From the NCBI RefSeq assembly GCF_017948245.1, contig NZ_CP072865.1, forward strand, positions 1,451,501 through 1,515,500: a stretch of 64,000 nt of DNA. Reading direction: 5' to 3'. Of the stretch, positions 36,093 through 45,038 are shown piece after piece. The position numbers were made by a program, and so were the translations under genes. The first letter of the stretch is position 1, and each line of letters starts with the position of its first letter. The DNA is from Rhizobium sp. NLR16a. GTDB taxonomy: Bacteria > Pseudomonadota > Alphaproteobacteria > Rhizobiales > Rhizobiaceae. A model generated the notes under the pieces. The model saw only the letters and a list, made by a program, of their open reading frames with translations, ran no database searches and was not told the origin of the DNA.

Positions 36093-36842
36093 TTACCCAC
36101 CGCACTTCGGCGTCATCGTCACGTCAGCGCCATAGGCATCGCGCAGTTTGTCCTCCTGTCCCGGCTGCCGGTCGGCGGCCTGGTGGAGCAGGATCGTGTC
36201 GTAGCCCTGCAAACGCGTTCCCTCGATCAGCGTGACGTCGGAATTCCCAGGATTGTCGGATCGCTCGAACCAGTCGACGGAGTGGTGCAGGAAATTCATT
36301 TCGACCGCGCGGTTGGTGACGCCATGGCCGACGATCGCGACATTGTGGTCGCCGGTCTCGGCTTCGCGCATGACGGTCTGGAGGAAGAGACGCACCCGCT
36401 GCGCCACGTCCGCCCGGCTTTCGCCGTCCGGCGGCCGTGCATAGAACTTGCCGCTGTTGTTGCGGAGCCTCGCCCATTTTTCGAATTCCTCGGGGAATTT
36501 CTGTTTCTGCTCGGCATGATCGTAGATTTCGGTGAAGAGGCCGAAATCCTGCTCGCGCAGAAGATAATCTTCCCTGACATCGCCGACGAAGTTTTCCGGC
36601 AGCACTTCGAGCAGCGCATCCTTGCTCTGGCGCGTGCGCAGGAACGGCGAATACCAGATATGCAGCTTCTGGAATCCCTCGCTCGGCAGCCCTCTCAGGT
36701 ACGAGGCGATGACAGCGCCTGCCTCCGCCGCCTGGCGATAGCCCCACTCGGTCAACGGCACGTTATGATCGCCGAACTGACGGTAGGCCTGTTCGTTGAT
36801 GTTGCCGAGGGATTCGCCGTGGCGAACGAGAAAGAGACGCAT
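36093..36842 (-). CDS. Histidine phosphatase family protein
   Basis: A 249-residue protein of the histidine phosphatase superfamily (phosphoglycerate mutase-like). The catalytic motif is FLVRHGES at residues 4-11 from the ATG at 36842; a later VAIVGHGVTNR supplies the second His. The frame is open upstream for 22 more residues without similarity. The insertion after residue 100 (EIYDHAEQKQKFPEEF) resembles phosphatases annotated as bisphosphoglycerate mutase-like. The substrate is unknown. Confidence 0.85.
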   Translation of the reverse strand: MRLFLVRHGESLGNINEQAYRQFGDHNVPLTEWGYRQAAEAGAVIASYLRGLPSEGFQKLHIWYSPFLRTRQSKDALLEVLPENFVGDVREDYLLREQDFGLFTEIYDHAEQKQKFPEEFEKWARLRNNSGKFYARPPDGESRADVAQRVRLFLQTVMREAETGDHNVAIVGHGVTNRAVEMNFLHHSVDWFERSDNPGNSDVTLIEGTRLQGYDTILLHQAADRQPGQEDKLRDAYGADVTMTPKCGG

Positions 36843-37026
36843 CGGCCATCCCCGCTTCATCGGATATGGAATCGTCGTCATCATGAACGCGCTCGATTGG
36901 CAGGGCAATATCGTCGGTCGGAAAAGGGGGCGAGCGTCTGGTCGCCGCTTGCCCCAATCCGCTTGGCCCGTCGATCTTGTTCACTCGGTTCCAAAATCAA
37001 GGAGCGAGGGAGGGTCTTCCGCGCTA

Positions 37027-37362
37027 TCAGCGGCCCTGGAAGATCTTGACGAGCTTTGGCGTAAACCGGTGAGCCTTGATGTCGAGCAGATCCTGATACG
37101 TGGCCCGACCGGAGATCGCGGCCGCCAGATATCGCTGGCAGGCGACCCTCGGAGCGTCCTTGTCAGAGACGTTTGTCACGATCCCGGCGGTGCGACGCGC
37201 ATTTGCATCGAAATCCTTTGCGCACACTTTGACGAACTCATTTCTCGCTCTGGTGCTGCCTTGCAGCAACGTGACGGTCGCATCATAATCCTGCTGCGTC
37301 GGTGCACAGCCTGCAAGTATTGCAATAGAAATCATTATCGTCGCGGTGCGGACATGCATCAT
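37027..37362 (-). CDS. Small lipoprotein, unknown function
   Basis: A protein of 111 residues with a lipoprotein signal: hydrophobic MISIAILAGC with the lipobox LAGC, Cys near residue 19. The mature part is helical (DYDATVTLLQGSTRARNEFVKVC) with two further Cys. GGGGGTTG lies just before the paired ATG codons at 37362 and 37359. I do not recognise the family. It faces away from the LpxH-like gene, with a 234-base gap between them that holds both starts. Confidence 0.7.
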   Translation of the reverse strand: MMHVRTATIMISIAILAGCAPTQQDYDATVTLLQGSTRARNEFVKVCAKDFDANARRTAGIVTNVSDKDAPRVACQRYLAAAISGRATYQDLLDIKAHRFTPKLVKIFQGR

Positions 37363-37596
37363 CAACCCCCAAGGATACGCCAAATCGGCACCTGCTGTTA
37401 ATTTGATTCTCGGCATGCGGGAAAGATCTAGAACCTCGCGGCACGAAATTATGGTGATCGGATTTCCGATTTCGGTTTTGCGACCTTCGTGACCGACGGG
37501 ATCGGCGTTTACCATCCAGACGGTATGGGTCGGTCTGCAGGGCTTTTCCCCAGCTTGTCATCTTCCTGAAACACGAGTCTGGTTTTGGAGGGCTAG

Positions 37597-38445
37597 ATGA
37601 AAGATGGGGCACGAGCACTGTTCGTGACAAACATGATGGAACCCAGACATTTCCGCACGCTCTTCATTTCCGATATTCATCTCGGCTCGAAGGCCGCGAA
37701 GGCTGATTTCCTGCTCGATTTCCTGCGCTACCACGAGGCAGACACCATCGTGCTCGTCGGCGATATCGTCGACGGCTGGCGTCTGAAACGCAGCTGGTAC
37801 TGGCCGCAGGTCTGCAACGACGTCGTCCAGAAGCTGTTGCGCAAGGCGCGCAAGGGCACGCGCGTCGTTTATATCCCAGGCAATCACGACGAATTTCTGC
37901 GCGACTTCCCGGGCATGCATTTCGGCGGCATCGAGGTCGTCGAGCGTATGATGTATGACGGCGCGGACGGCAAGAGATACCTGATCCTGCACGGCGACGA
38001 GTTCGATGTCGTCGTCCGCAACGCCCGCCTGCTCGCCTATCTCGGCGACTGGGCCTATGATACGGCGATCCGCATCAACATCCTGCTCGCGGCCGTACGC
38101 CGCCGCCTCGGCATGCCTTATTGGTCGTTCTCCGCCTGGGCGAAGCTGCAGGTCAAGCACGCGGTCAATTTCATCGGCGAGTTCGAGCGCGTCGTCGCCG
38201 AAGAGGCCCGCAAGAGCGGCGCCGACGGCGTGATCTGCGGCCACATCCACCACGCCATGATCCAGGATATGGACGGCATTCGCTACATCAACACGGGTGA
38301 CTGGGTGGAAAGCTGCACGGCGGTTGCCGAACATGCCGACGGCACCTTCGAACTGATCACCTGGCGGGCGCTTGCCACCGCCGTACCGGCGCTTACCGCC
38401 ATCGAGAGTACCGAAGAGGCGGAACTCGCCCCGCAGGCGGCGTGA
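37597..38445 (+). CDS. UDP-2,3-diacylglucosamine diphosphatase-like phosphoesterase (LpxH family)
   Basis: A 282-residue calcineurin-like metallophosphoesterase. Metal-ligand motifs in order are ISDIHLGS, VGDIVDGW, PGNHDEFL, LHGDEFD and CGHIHHA. The LpxH-type RLKRSWYWP segment between motifs suggests the lipid A precursor hydrolase group, which acts at the inner membrane. E. coli LpxH is about 240 residues, so this one has extra ends, and the first 13 residues may not be translated if a later Met is used. No other lipid A genes are near, so the role is inferred from family only. Confidence 0.82.
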   Translation: MKDGARALFVTNMMEPRHFRTLFISDIHLGSKAAKADFLLDFLRYHEADTIVLVGDIVDGWRLKRSWYWPQVCNDVVQKLLRKARKGTRVVYIPGNHDEFLRDFPGMHFGGIEVVERMMYDGADGKRYLILHGDEFDVVVRNARLLAYLGDWAYDTAIRINILLAAVRRRLGMPYWSFSAWAKLQVKHAVNFIGEFERVVAEEARKSGADGVICGHIHHAMIQDMDGIRYINTGDWVESCTAVAEHADGTFELITWRALATAVPALTAIESTEEAELAPQAA

Positions 38446-38609
38446 TTTTACGGCCGTCGCTGTCGCGGCGGCTCGCCGGCAATTTAGCCGTTACCGCGAG
38501 GTAACAGGCCATATTTATTTTCTAAAACGTTTCCGGACGGCTATTTCTCGCAATAGTCGCCCCCCGGGTGGTGTGTTAGGAAAACATCCAGTTTCCTTCA
38601 GGTCCACAG

Positions 38610-39827
38610 ATGATTCCCGCTCAACATTCCCCGGGTGAGGGAGCGCCGCCGCGCTTCCGGCTGCTCAGTGCGCTGTCTTATTGCGCGCCGCTGCTCGTCA
38701 ATGGCGTCGTGCTGCCATTCTTCCCGGTATGGCTGGAAACCCATAGTTTCAGCGACCATGAAATCGGCATTATCCTCGCCATACCGATGGTGGTTCGAGT
38801 CTTGGTGGCGCCTGTCGTCGCCATGATCGCCGACCGCATGAAGGAGCGCGCCACCGTGCTGCTCTGGTCGGGGAGCCTGTCGCTGCTGACGGCGATCGCG
38901 CTTTACTGGTCGACCAGCTTCTGGCCGGTGACAATCGTCTTCGCGCTGCAGGGCGCCAGCTTTGCGCCCTATGTGCCCGTGGTCGAATCGATCGTCATTT
39001 CAGGCGTGCGGCGTTGGGGGCTCGATTATGGGTCGATGCGCGTGTGGGGCTCCATCGCCTTCATCGTCTCGACGCTGGTCGGCGGTCAGCTGATCAGCCG
39101 GTGGGGCGGCGGCATGGTGCTCATCGTCATGGTGTTCGGCTTCATGATGACGGTAGTGATGGCGATCTTCTGTCCGCGTATCGGGCCGACCCGGCGGCGC
39201 GGTCTGCCGATCGACCTTCCTGCCGCCACCGGCAGCGGCCTGCGCGAACCGCATTTGCTGCTGCTTCTGATCGGCGTCGCCATCCAGCAGTCGAGCCATG
39301 CCGTGCTCAATGCTTTCTCCTCGATCTATTGGCATCAGCTCGGCTTTTCCGGCACGCAAGTCGGCCTGCTCTGGAGCGCCGGCGTTGCCTCGGAGGTGAC
39401 GGTGTTCTTTCTGTCGAAGCGGCTCAATCGGCGCTTCACTGCCTGGACCCTAATCCGCTTCGGCTGCGCCGTCAGCGTCTGCCGCTGGATCCTGTTTCCC
39501 ATGAATGCCGGCTTTGCCGGCTTCTTTCTGCTGCAATGCTTCCACGGCTTCACCTATGCCTTCGTGCATACCGGCGTGCAGCGGCGGATCGTGGCGACAG
39601 TGCAGGAGACGCAGGAGGCCTCGGCGCAGGGCGCCTATTTCTTTTATGTCGGCATGGCGATGGGGTTAATGACCATCGCTTCGGGTTATCTCTACGCTTG
39701 GCTCGGTCTCGTCAGTTATTACGTCATGGCGCTCGTCGCTCTTACGGGCCTCGGGATCGTCATCTCAGCCTATTATCTTCAGCCCCAGAGGGCGCTTTCC
39801 GGCGGAAAGACCAGGGAAGCGGCGTAG
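38610..39827 (+). CDS. MFS transporter (HcaT / nucleoside-proton symporter-like)
   Basis: A 405-residue major facilitator with about 12 helices. It starts with FRLLSALSYCAPLLVNGVVLPFFPVWLE, has the loop EIGIILAIPMVVRVLVAPVVAMIADRMKER and the WGSIAFIVSTLVGG segment, a pattern found in phenylpropionate permease (HcaT) relatives. The substrate is unknown. The 3' end overlaps the convergent dipeptide epimerase by 49 bases, so both last 16 codons share DNA. No operon partner on its strand. Confidence 0.85.
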   Translation: MIPAQHSPGEGAPPRFRLLSALSYCAPLLVNGVVLPFFPVWLETHSFSDHEIGIILAIPMVVRVLVAPVVAMIADRMKERATVLLWSGSLSLLTAIALYWSTSFWPVTIVFALQGASFAPYVPVVESIVISGVRRWGLDYGSMRVWGSIAFIVSTLVGGQLISRWGGGMVLIVMVFGFMMTVVMAIFCPRIGPTRRRGLPIDLPAATGSGLREPHLLLLLIGVAIQQSSHAVLNAFSSIYWHQLGFSGTQVGLLWSAGVASEVTVFFLSKRLNRRFTAWTLIRFGCAVSVCRWILFPMNAGFAGFFLLQCFHGFTYAFVHTGVQRRIVATVQETQEASAQGAYFFYVGMAMGLMTIASGYLYAWLGLVSYYVMALVALTGLGIVISAYYLQPQRALSGGKTREAA

Positions 39828-40762
39828 CGCAGGCCGGGCTCGCGGTCGTGGGCAAGCAGCAGCGGGCCGTCGAGATCGACAAAATCGGCATTCTGCGCGA
39901 GCAGCACGGCCGGCGCCATGGCGAGCGAGGTGCCGACCATGCAGCCGATCATGATCGAAATGCCGAGTCTCTCGGCTTCGGTCTTCATTGCCAAGGCCTC
40001 GGTGAGGCCGCCTGTCTTGTCGAGCTTGATATTGATCGCATCATAGCGGTCGGCAAGGCTTGCGAGATCGCCGGTGTGGTGCACACTCTCGTCGGCGCAG
40101 ACCAGCAGCGGGCGGCGGATTTCGGCAAGCAGCGCATCGCGGCCCGCTGGCAGCGGTTGCTCGACGAGGGCAACACCCGCCTCTGCGGCGATCTGCAGAT
40201 GACGTTCCAGCACCGCCTCCGGCCAGCCCTCATTGGCGTCGAGAATGATCGCAGCTTCGGGTGCCGCCGCGCGGACGGCGCGGATGCGGCTTTCATCGTC
40301 GCCGGTTCCCACCTTGACCTTGAGCAGAGCGCGACCGGCATGTTCGCGCGCCTGCGCGGCCATTACGTCCGGCTCACCGAGCGAGATGGTGTAGGCTGTC
40401 GTGAGCGGTTTGAGCGATGTGAGGCCGAGGCGGGCGGCGACCGTTTGGCCCGTCCGTTTTGCTTCGAGATCCCAGAGAGCGCAATCAACCGCGTTGCGTG
40501 CCGCACCCGGCGGCATCGCCGACAAGAGATCGTCGCGCGAAATGCCGGATTCGATCAGCGGGCGCGCCGCCTCGATCTGGGCGAAGACGCTCTCCATGGT
40601 CTCACCGTAGCGGCGGTAGGGCACACATTCGCCGTGCCCTTGCGCGCCTTCTTCCGTGACTGTGCAGGTAATGACCTCGGCCTTCGTCTTCGCGCCGCGC
40701 GAGATGGTGAAGGTCCCGGCAATCGGAAAGGAATTCATCTGGATATCGAGGGTGCGCGGCAT
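39779..40762 (-). CDS. Dipeptide epimerase (enolase superfamily)
   Basis: A 327-residue enolase-superfamily protein of the L-Ala-D/L-Glu epimerase group (YcjG-like), likely to epimerise cell-wall dipeptides during peptidoglycan recycling. The catalytic Lys pair is in LLKVKVG, metal ligands are in ILDANEGW, VEQPLP and CADES, and the second Lys is in INIKLDKTGG. The ATG at 40762 (MPRTLDI) gives the family length; the open frame upstream is longer. It overlaps the MFS gene at the 3' end. The residues fit dipeptide epimerase better than muconate cycloisomerase. Confidence 0.88.
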   Translation of the reverse strand: MPRTLDIQMNSFPIAGTFTISRGAKTKAEVITCTVTEEGAQGHGECVPYRRYGETMESVFAQIEAARPLIESGISRDDLLSAMPPGAARNAVDCALWDLEAKRTGQTVAARLGLTSLKPLTTAYTISLGEPDVMAAQAREHAGRALLKVKVGTGDDESRIRAVRAAAPEAAIILDANEGWPEAVLERHLQIAAEAGVALVEQPLPAGRDALLAEIRRPLLVCADESVHHTGDLASLADRYDAINIKLDKTGGLTEALAMKTEAERLGISIMIGCMVGTSLAMAPAVLLAQNADFVDLDGPLLLAHDREPGLRYAASLVFPPESALWG

Positions 40763-40859
40763 TATTGCTATCCTGCGAGCATGGAAATTGGACGTTGCTT
40801 CTGTATATTGACGCGCCGGCGGCGATCCGCTTCGCGAGTCGGCAATGTCGCCGTAAGCC

Positions 40860-42029
40860 TTGAAAGACACAAGTATCTTGAACGCCGAGAATCGCAACGC
40901 CGCCTCACTGCAAGTGGACGACCGGCCAGATGGTTCGGGGCAGCATGTTCGTCTCAGCGGCAATTGGCGCAGCGCCTATGTGCATCTTGTGCTGCGCGAC
41001 TTCGATAAGCTTCGGCGAGAGAAGATCGGCAATCTGACGCTGGACCTTTCTGATGTATCGGACATCGATACTGCCGGTATCTGGCTTCTTTGCCGGCTAA
41101 AGAAGGAGGAGGAAGCGGCCGGGCGCACGGTGCGCTTCGTCGGCACCAATCCGCATATCGACGAAATGCTGGAGATGTTTTCGGAGGAGCCAGCCAAACC
41201 GGAGCCGGAACAGAAGGAGAAGGTCTCGCTTGCCGCGCGCATCTTGGCGCCGATCGGCAAGATGACTTACGACATCTGGGACAATCTCGCCGCCTCGATG
41301 TATATCCTCGGCTCGGCGGTGCGCGGCGCGCAAATGAAGCTCGGCCGCGGCAGCGGCGTCTCGCCGGCCTCGATCGTCAACCAGATCGATCACATGGGTG
41401 TGCGTGCCGTTCCGATCATTCTGCTGATGTCATTTCTGATCGGTGCGATCATCGCCCAGCAGGGTGCCTTCCAGCTGCGTTATTTCGGGGCGGAGGTGTT
41501 CGTTGTCGATCTGGTTGGAATTCTGCAGCTGCGCGAAATCGGCGTGCTGCTGACCTCGATCATGATTGCCGGTCGTTCCGGCAGCGCGATTACCGCCGAA
41601 ATCGGCTCGATGAAGATGCGCGAGGAGATCGACGCGCTGAAGGTGATGGGGCTGAACCCGATCGGCGTGCTGATCTTCCCGCGGCTGGTGGCGCTGACCA
41701 TTGCATTGCCGCTGCTGACGGTGTTGGCGAACTTCGCGTCGCTGGCGGGGGCTGCGGTCGTCGCCTGGGGCTATTCCGGCATCACTTTCGCCAATTTCCT
41801 GGCGCGGCTGCACGAGGCTATTACGCTGTCGACCGTGCTGTCGGGCATGATCAAGGCGCCGTTCATGGCGCTCGTCATCGGCATCGTCGCCGCCGTCGAG
41901 GGGCTGAAGGTCGGCGGCAGTGCGGAGTCGCTCGGTCAGCATGTGACGGCCTCGGTGGTGAAGGCGATTTTCGTCGTCATCCTGATGGACGGGCTTTTTG
42001 CGATGTTCTATGCAGCGATCGATTTCTAG
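40860..42029 (+). CDS. mlaE: Lipid ABC transporter permease MlaE fused to a STAS domain
   Basis: A 389-residue protein. Residues about 15-105 form a STAS domain (LTLDLSDVSDIDTAGIWLLCRL), the place of MlaB in E. coli. The rest is an MlaE permease with the typical VDLVGILQLREIGVLLTSIMIAGRSGSAI helix and the MREEIDALKVMGLNPI coupling loop. It moves phospholipids between the outer and inner membrane with MlaF and MlaD, and the fusion puts the STAS regulator in the same polypeptide. The start is a TTG at 40860 by elimination, as no ATG precedes the STAS domain. Confidence 0.92.
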   Translation: MKDTSILNAENRNAASLQVDDRPDGSGQHVRLSGNWRSAYVHLVLRDFDKLRREKIGNLTLDLSDVSDIDTAGIWLLCRLKKEEEAAGRTVRFVGTNPHIDEMLEMFSEEPAKPEPEQKEKVSLAARILAPIGKMTYDIWDNLAASMYILGSAVRGAQMKLGRGSGVSPASIVNQIDHMGVRAVPIILLMSFLIGAIIAQQGAFQLRYFGAEVFVVDLVGILQLREIGVLLTSIMIAGRSGSAITAEIGSMKMREEIDALKVMGLNPIGVLIFPRLVALTIALPLLTVLANFASLAGAAVVAWGYSGITFANFLARLHEAITLSTVLSGMIKAPFMALVIGIVAAVEGLKVGGSAESLGQHVTASVVKAIFVVILMDGLFAMFYAAIDF

Positions 42030-42030
42030 C

Positions 42031-42876
42031 ATGGCGGGCAGCGTGGACGAGCAACCGATAGAAAGCGAAGGACAGGGCAGGGATGTCGTGCTTTCGGCGC
42101 GCGACGTCACCGTCGCCTTTGGCTCCAAGGTGGTGCTCGACAAACTGAACCTCGATATCTATCGCGGCGAGATCCTCGGCTTCGTCGGCGCGTCGGGCAC
42201 CGGCAAATCGGTGCTGATGCGCACGGTGCTGCGGCTGCTGCCGCGCCGCTCCGGCACGATCAAGATCCTCGGCCAGGACTTCGACGAGCTCAATGAGCCG
42301 CAGCGCAACGCGCTCGACATGCGGCTCGGCGTGCTCTTCCAGCAGGGCGCTTTGTTTTCGTCGCTGACCGTCAAGGAAAATATCCAGGTGCCGATGCGCG
42401 AATATCTCGACCTGCCGCGCTCGCTGATGGATGAGCTGGCGCACTTGAAGATCCGCATGGTGGGGCTTGCGGCCGACGCCGCCGACAAATATCCGTCCGA
42501 GCTTTCGGGCGGCATGATCAAGCGCGCCGCGCTTGCCCGCGCCCTGGCGCTCGATCCCGAGCTCGTCTTTCTGGACGAGCCGACTTCAGGTCTCGATCCG
42601 ATCGGCGCGGCCGAGTTCGACGAACTCATCGCCAATCTGCGCGATAGTCTCGGACTGACCGTCTATATGGTGACGCACGATCTCGACAGCCTGTTTTCGG
42701 TTTGTGACCGTATTGCCGTGCTCGGAAAGAAGCGGGTAATGGTGGAAGGCACGATCGACGACATGCTGGCCTATGACGATCCGTGGGTGCAGGCCTATTT
42801 CAAAGGTAAACGGGCACGGTCGATCGTGCCGCAGGACAATGGCGCGCGGCACGGCAACGGCAGCGGCGGGAAGTGA
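42031..42876 (+). CDS. mlaF: Lipid ABC transporter ATPase MlaF
   Basis: A 281-residue ATPase: Walker A GASGTGKSV (about residues 54-62), signature LSGGMIKRAALARAL, Walker B LVFLDEPTSGLDPIG and VTHDLDS switch. The GMIKR motif after the signature Gly pair is typical of MlaF. The ATG at 42031 lies one base after the mlaE stop, so the genes are coupled. A C-terminal extension (FKGKRARSI and a Gly-rich tail) may contact the partner subunit. It energises lipid transport by the MlaE/D complex. Confidence 0.95.
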   Translation: MAGSVDEQPIESEGQGRDVVLSARDVTVAFGSKVVLDKLNLDIYRGEILGFVGASGTGKSVLMRTVLRLLPRRSGTIKILGQDFDELNEPQRNALDMRLGVLFQQGALFSSLTVKENIQVPMREYLDLPRSLMDELAHLKIRMVGLAADAADKYPSELSGGMIKRAALARALALDPELVFLDEPTSGLDPIGAAEFDELIANLRDSLGLTVYMVTHDLDSLFSVCDRIAVLGKKRVMVEGTIDDMLAYDDPWVQAYFKGKRARSIVPQDNGARHGNGSGGK

Positions 42877-42884
42877 TCGGATAG

Positions 42885-44255
42885 ATGGAAACCAAAGCCA
42901 ATTATACGATTGTCGGTTTTTTCACGGTGCTGGTGATCGCGGCCGCCTTCGGCTTCGTCTACTGGATGGCCGAATATGGCCGCGGTGGCCCGATGACGGA
43001 GCTGATCGTGCGTATTCCCGGCTCGGCGAACGGGCTCAGCGTCGGCTCGCCCGTGCGCTTCAATGGTATCCAGGTGGGCTCGGTGCAGACGCTGTCGATC
43101 GATGCCGACGATCCGCAATATTCGCTGGCCTTCACCCAGGTGCGCGCGGACGCACCGATCTACCCCTCCACCAAGGCCGCCCTTGAAATTCAGGGCCTGA
43201 CGGGGGCCGCCTATATCGAACTGTCGGGCGGCCGCAAGGGTGAGGAGAGTATCCTCAAACATGCGATCGAAAACGGCAAACGCGCCGTCATCGTGGCCGA
43301 CCAGTCGAGCGTCACCAATCTTCTGGCGACCGCGGACAAGATCCTCGATCGCGCCAATGACGCGGTCGGCGAACTTCAGGGTTTCATCGAAGATTCGCGT
43401 GCTCCGCTGACCCAGACGTTCAAGAATGCCGAAACCTTCTCGGATGCGCTGGCCAAGAATTCCGACAATATCGACTCCTTCCTGCAGAGCGTCGGTGAGC
43501 TCTCCAATACGGTGAAGGCGGTTTCCGGGCGTCTCGATTCGACGCTCCAGGCTGTGGAATCGCTGGTCAAGGCGGTCGACGCTCAGAAGATCGACAATAT
43601 CGTCTCCAATGCCGAGAAGATCACTGCCAATGTCGCCGATGCCTCGGGCGATCTCAAGGGCGCGATCCAGAAGTTCGACGAGACGGCCACCACCTTCAAC
43701 GATTTCGGCAAGCAGGCGCAGGCGACGCTCGATCGCGTCGACACGCTCGTCGCCCAGATCGACCCGGCGAAGATCAAGGGTTCCGTCGACGATATCTCGC
43801 AGGCCACAAAGGATGCACGTGCGGCAGTCGCCTCGATCCGCGACGTCGCCAACACGGTTTCGTTGCGCCAGAAGGATATCGACCAGACAATTCAAGACGT
43901 GTCGCAGCTTGCCAACAAGCTGAATTCAGCCTCGACACGTATCGACGGCATTCTCATCAAGGTCGATGCGTTGCTCGGCACCGACAATACGCAATCTCTG
44001 TTTACCGAGGCGCGCGCGACGCTCGAATCGTTTAAGAAGGTCGCGGACAATCTGAATTCGCGCATCGGTCCGATCGCCGACAATCTACAGAAATTCTCGA
44101 GCGGCGGCTTGCGCGACGTGCAGACTCTCATCAATGACATGCGCGGAACCGTGAGCAATCTCAACGATACGATCAGCAACTTCGACCGCAATCCGCAACG
44201 CCTGATCTTCGGCGGGGACACGGTCAAGCAGTACGACGGCCGGACGCGGCGTTAA
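42885..44255 (+). CDS. mlaD: MCE-domain lipid-binding protein (MlaD)
   Basis: A 456-residue MlaD-type protein. It has an N-terminal membrane helix (TIVGFFTVLVIAAAFGFVYWMA, about residues 6-28), one MCE domain (about 38-120, ending in GAAYIELSGG), and a long helical tail with repeated NADKILDRANDAV-like and VSQLANKLNSAS-like segments. E. coli MlaD has 183 residues, so the tail of over 300 residues is an extension typical of alphaproteobacteria and may span the periplasm. It starts 8 bases after mlaF. Confidence 0.93.
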   Translation: METKANYTIVGFFTVLVIAAAFGFVYWMAEYGRGGPMTELIVRIPGSANGLSVGSPVRFNGIQVGSVQTLSIDADDPQYSLAFTQVRADAPIYPSTKAALEIQGLTGAAYIELSGGRKGEESILKHAIENGKRAVIVADQSSVTNLLATADKILDRANDAVGELQGFIEDSRAPLTQTFKNAETFSDALAKNSDNIDSFLQSVGELSNTVKAVSGRLDSTLQAVESLVKAVDAQKIDNIVSNAEKITANVADASGDLKGAIQKFDETATTFNDFGKQAQATLDRVDTLVAQIDPAKIKGSVDDISQATKDARAAVASIRDVANTVSLRQKDIDQTIQDVSQLANKLNSASTRIDGILIKVDALLGTDNTQSLFTEARATLESFKKVADNLNSRIGPIADNLQKFSSGGLRDVQTLINDMRGTVSNLNDTISNFDRNPQRLIFGGDTVKQYDGRTRR

Positions 44256-44280
44256 CAGGGGAAGTCAGGGGTAGCCTAAT

Positions 44281-44892
44281 ATGGTCGCATCGCATCTGCT
44301 GTCGCGCCGTTCTTGGATCAGGGGAACGGCGATCGCGCTGCCGCTGACGGCGCTGATCCTTTCCGGGTGCGGTACCACTGCCAAGAACGACACCTATGAC
44401 CTGTCGGGCGCCGTCGATGGCGATGGGCCCGCGGCCAAATCCCGCCAGATCCTGATTGCCACCCCGACGGCGCTGAGGGCGCTCGACAGCGACCAAATCG
44501 TCATCCGCGTCTCGTCCTCGGAAATCCAGAATCTGTCGCGAGCGCAGTGGGGCGACAAGCTGCCGCGCATGGTGCAATCGAAACTGGTCGAGGCCTTCGA
44601 GAATTCGGGCAAACTCGGCGGCGTCGGGATGCCGGGCCAGGGGCTTGCAATCGATTACCAGGTCGTCACCGACATCCGCTCATTCGAGATCGACGCTTCG
44701 AGCGGCACCCTGGCGGTGGTGGAAATCTCCGCCAAGATTCTGAACGACCGAAATGGCTCGGTGCACGCTCAGAAGGTGTTCCGCGCCACGGCCCCGGCGG
44801 GCGGCGACAATACGGGCTTTGTCAAAGGTCTCGACCGCGCCTTTTCGGCGGTAGTTTCGGAGATCGTAAGCTGGACCCTGCGTTCAATCTGA
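44281..44892 (+). CDS. ABC-type transport auxiliary lipoprotein
   Basis: A 203-residue lipoprotein with a lipobox (LTALILSGC, Cys near residue 24). The ABC_trans_aux domain follows, with the ILIATPTALRALDSDQIVIR core, AQWGDKLPRMVQSKLVEAFEN and a conserved IDYQVVTDIRSFEID segment. It is the last gene of the mla operon, 25 bases after mlaD, and resembles PqiC-like partners of MCE systems. It probably sits at the outer membrane as the far end of the lipid path. Confidence 0.88.
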   Translation: MVASHLLSRRSWIRGTAIALPLTALILSGCGTTAKNDTYDLSGAVDGDGPAAKSRQILIATPTALRALDSDQIVIRVSSSEIQNLSRAQWGDKLPRMVQSKLVEAFENSGKLGGVGMPGQGLAIDYQVVTDIRSFEIDASSGTLAVVEISAKILNDRNGSVHAQKVFRATAPAGGDNTGFVKGLDRAFSAVVSEIVSWTLRSI

Positions 44893-45038
44893 GAGGGCGT
44901 TTCGCGACTGCCGCGTCAACATCAAGGGTTGCGGGTTCCAAAAAAATTGGGCGCCACGAGGTTGAGGCGTTCGTCGTATTAAATTTCTTCACGAATTTGT
45001 GGAATGCCTCGTGTTAGCGCTGTCAGGAGGCATGCTGC

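Noticed and set aside
39014..41008. A 664-codon frame crossing the MFS, epimerase and mlaE genes
   Set aside because: It crosses three real genes in a different frame or strand and has no coherent composition.
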